Shown here: positions 62,385-64,000 of the stretch, piece by piece
How positions within the stretch are numbered: position 1 is the stretch's first letter
Layout of the letters: the number at the start of each line of letters is the position of its first letter
NCBI GenBank assembly: GCA_029216955.1
Contig: JANAVB010012151.1
Location: forward strand, 38,501-102,500
Direction of reading: 5' to 3'
From: Iris pallida
Taxonomy: Eukaryota > Streptophyta > Magnoliopsida > Asparagales > Iridaceae
DNA: 64,000 nt
The notes under the pieces: model-generated
The model's input: the letters and a program-made list of their open reading frames with translations, nothing else
What the model was told of the DNA's origin: nothing
Database searches by the model: none
Made by a program: the position numbers and the translations under genes

Positions 62385-63680
62385 TGAGGGAGTTGTTTGC
62401 CGAAACAATCAAAAGAAAGCAGATCTCTACACTTAATGAACACGAGATACAAAACAGAACAATCAACTAAGAAATAAATTAAGATGTATGACATAATATT
62501 CAAAATACGATCAACCATAAAGCTAAAGTTGCATGGTGCACCTTCGCTTCTGAGGTCATCTCCCCAACTTCTATATTTTGTGTTGACAAGGTTCTACACA
62601 TGTCCATTAGTAGTCTTCCCTTTCTGTTGTTTGAAGTTAAATTGACTGCTTCAACATTTTCTGCAACTTTTCACTTTCTTCTCTTTTCCTCAACCAAACG
62701 CTAGAAGCATAGAAAGATAAAAATGATAAATTGAAACAAACTCTTTCACCGGACAAGTTTGTTAAGGTAGTAAGGACCAAAGGCGTAGGTGGTACTCTGC
62801 TGCTTCACCACCTGCAAACCTTCTCAGTCCACTATCGCTCCTCCCCTCCTCTTAGTCCCCTTCATCTTTTTTGTCGCTGAGCCTCATTCTAACTCTAAAT
62901 TTTTTTTGATGCCCATACGGAAGAAATAATTGACAAGATGCTAGCATTAAATACCACTAACTTTTGTACACAACAGGGGAATGTGATGAAGAAGAAAGCC
63001 CTAAAAATTAAGAAAATCAAGAGAAGTTCTAACCGAAAGAGAAGAAGCCCTAGCCAAAAGAGGAATAATACCAGCTCGAAGACATTCTCCTACTACTTAC
63101 ATGAAGAGTAGTGCTTCTTCCCTACCTTCCCTTCCAGGAAACCATCACCGGCTCCCCAATTGGCGTTGCAACCGGTTCCTCCTCCTCTTCCTTTTCCCAA
63201 AAACCCTAACTCAGGTTTGGTTGGACTTCTCTAGGTTTGGTTCAGATCGAGAAGGAAAATGATAGGAGAGGGGTGATGGTGTTCCTTGTCTAGGAAAAGG
63301 ATATGGAGGTGTGAAGAAGAGAGAGAGACGAGGAAGGTTTGGTGAAATGGAGAGGGCTCGGGGGAGGGGGAGGAATAAAAGAAAAAAAGTTATAAAAATT
63401 TACCAAAATAGTATGCTAAATTATAGGCTGGAATTTTGTCGCGTCATAATAGATGATGGTTATGAAACAACTGTCAATTAAAATAGCAGTTTTATTGACG
63501 ATTTTTTAAAACCATCAAGAATAAACTAAGTTTCTTTGACGGTCATTCTAAAACCGTCCATAATACTCACGAAAAAGGTATTACCTTCACGTAAGCCTAA
63601 AACCGTCAAGATAATGCTTTCCTTAACGGTTTAGTATGACCGTCAATAAACAAACCATCAAGAAAGCCCCTTTAGCCTTG
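62385..63680. other. Continuation of host DNA, ending in CACTA-like subterminal repeats
   Basis: It continues 43414 after G. A segment at 62755-62789 repeats part of the exon-like block of 41.1 kb. Bases 63000-63240 read on the minus strand look like a gene leader (AACCCTAA-type words, CT/AG-rich). From ~63430 the words ACCGTCA/TGACGGT and ACCATCAAG recur at least eight times up to 63660, as in CACTA subterminal regions. No transposase is seen. Confidence 0.5.
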
Positions 63681-63740
63681 TGGTAGTGGTGAGGGATGCA
63701 TCCTGAGTGGTCATGAGATCGATTTTCAGTGGGAGCATTA
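63670..63740 (+). mobile_element. Candidate tRNA-derived SINE head (or CACTA terminus)
   Basis: TTAGCCTTGTGGTAGTGGTG resembles a pol III A box in a plant SINE head. GGTCATGAGATCGATTTTC about 35 bp later resembles a B box, and a (CT)n(TA)n tail follows. However, the reverse complement CACTACCACAAGG at 63688 upward also fits a CACTA terminal repeat next to CACTA-like subterminal repeats. The sequence alone does not decide. Confidence 0.4.
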
Positions 63741-63752
63741 AAAATAACTACC

Positions 63753-63754
<2 letters not shown>

Positions 63755-63838
<84 letters not shown>
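63755..63838. repeat. (CT)n(TA)n microsatellite
   Basis: About 22 CT units run directly into about 20 TA units. Confidence 0.95.
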
Positions 63839-63841
<3 letters not shown>

Positions 63842-63867
63842 CAGGTAATTGTGTTACAGACTCCTGT

Positions 63868-64000
63868 CCCACACCCATACTTGTATCTCACCGCATCAAG
63901 CTAGACCCGAAGGCCTACAAACTCGGCCCGAAGGCCCACACCCATACTTGTATCTCACCGCATCAGGCTCGACCCAAAGACCTGCACCAGTACTTGTATC
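63868..64000 (+). repeat. 67-bp tandem repeat running off the window end
   Basis: CCCACACCCATACTTGTATC plus TCACCGCATCA(A/G)GCT occurs at 63868 and 63935; CCAGTACTTGTATC at the window end starts a possible third unit after a shorter spacing. Internal GACCCGAAGGCC words also repeat. Confidence 0.75.

Overview
This window is plant nuclear DNA, most likely from an angiosperm. It contains Ty1/copia (SIRE/Maximus type) and Ty3/gypsy chromovirus (Tekay/Del type) LTR retrotransposons, tRNA-iMet primer-binding sites, CACTA-type DNA transposons, TA/CA microsatellites and a captured plant beta-xylosidase-like exon. I find no intact host gene. Nearly all recognisable sequence is mobile DNA, as in gene-poor pericentromeric or intergenic heterochromatin. 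All coding regions are broken gag-pol relics.

Layout, resolved mainly from matching LTR ends and target-site duplications (TSDs). (E) 1-8365: copia element on +, with its 5' LTR cut by the window edge, degenerate gag-pol, an extra post-pol ORF and a 3' LTR at 7417-8365. E interrupts (M), a minus-strand gypsy-type element with LTRs of about 3.8 kb. M's 3' LTR lies at 9045->8366, a pol C-terminus at 9480->9046, scattered internal DNA between 9.5 and 27.28 kb, and its 5' LTR at 39679->27279. M is a landing pad. It holds (D) 10589-15390 (TSD GTTAT), which lacks a 5' LTR; (B) 16126-26421 (TSD CCTAC), a non-coding gypsy element that itself contains (C) 16246-18989 (TSD GGCCG), a gutted element with only 330 bp between its LTRs; (S) 27916-32371, a 4.46-kb solo LTR; a MITE-like inverted-repeat element at 34780-35402; and a CACTA transposon at 35657-39191 (TSD TAG). 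The CACTA carries a GH3 beta-xylosidase exon fragment, and its empty site is still visible in M's other LTR at about 8567.

From 39680 comes unclassified host DNA (39680-43414, resuming at 62385) that ends in CACTA-like subterminal repeats near 63.67 kb. It is interrupted by (G) 43415-62379, a Tekay-like chromovirus with gag, protease, RT, RNase H, integrase and chromodomain, all carrying stops. G's 5' LTR is interrupted by (L) 44192-54466 (TSD GTAAG), a LARD-like element with two almost identical 4.0-kb LTRs around a 2.24-kb non-coding centre. L is the youngest insertion here.

How the parts relate: G, B and C share LTR ends, an iMet-type primer site and a palindromic block before the polypurine tract. 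They look like one lineage in three size classes (coding, non-coding long, gutted). M, D, S and L form a second group of large-LTR elements; in M, D and L a conserved TGGTGGCYCATGCAGGT follows the LTR. The most interesting signals are the palindrome before the polypurine tract with a compensatory base-pair change across lineages, dense WRKY-type (TTGAC) and GACACG/CGTGTC arrays in the large LTRs, the one-LTR insertion D, and the exon-carrying CACTA with its preserved empty site.
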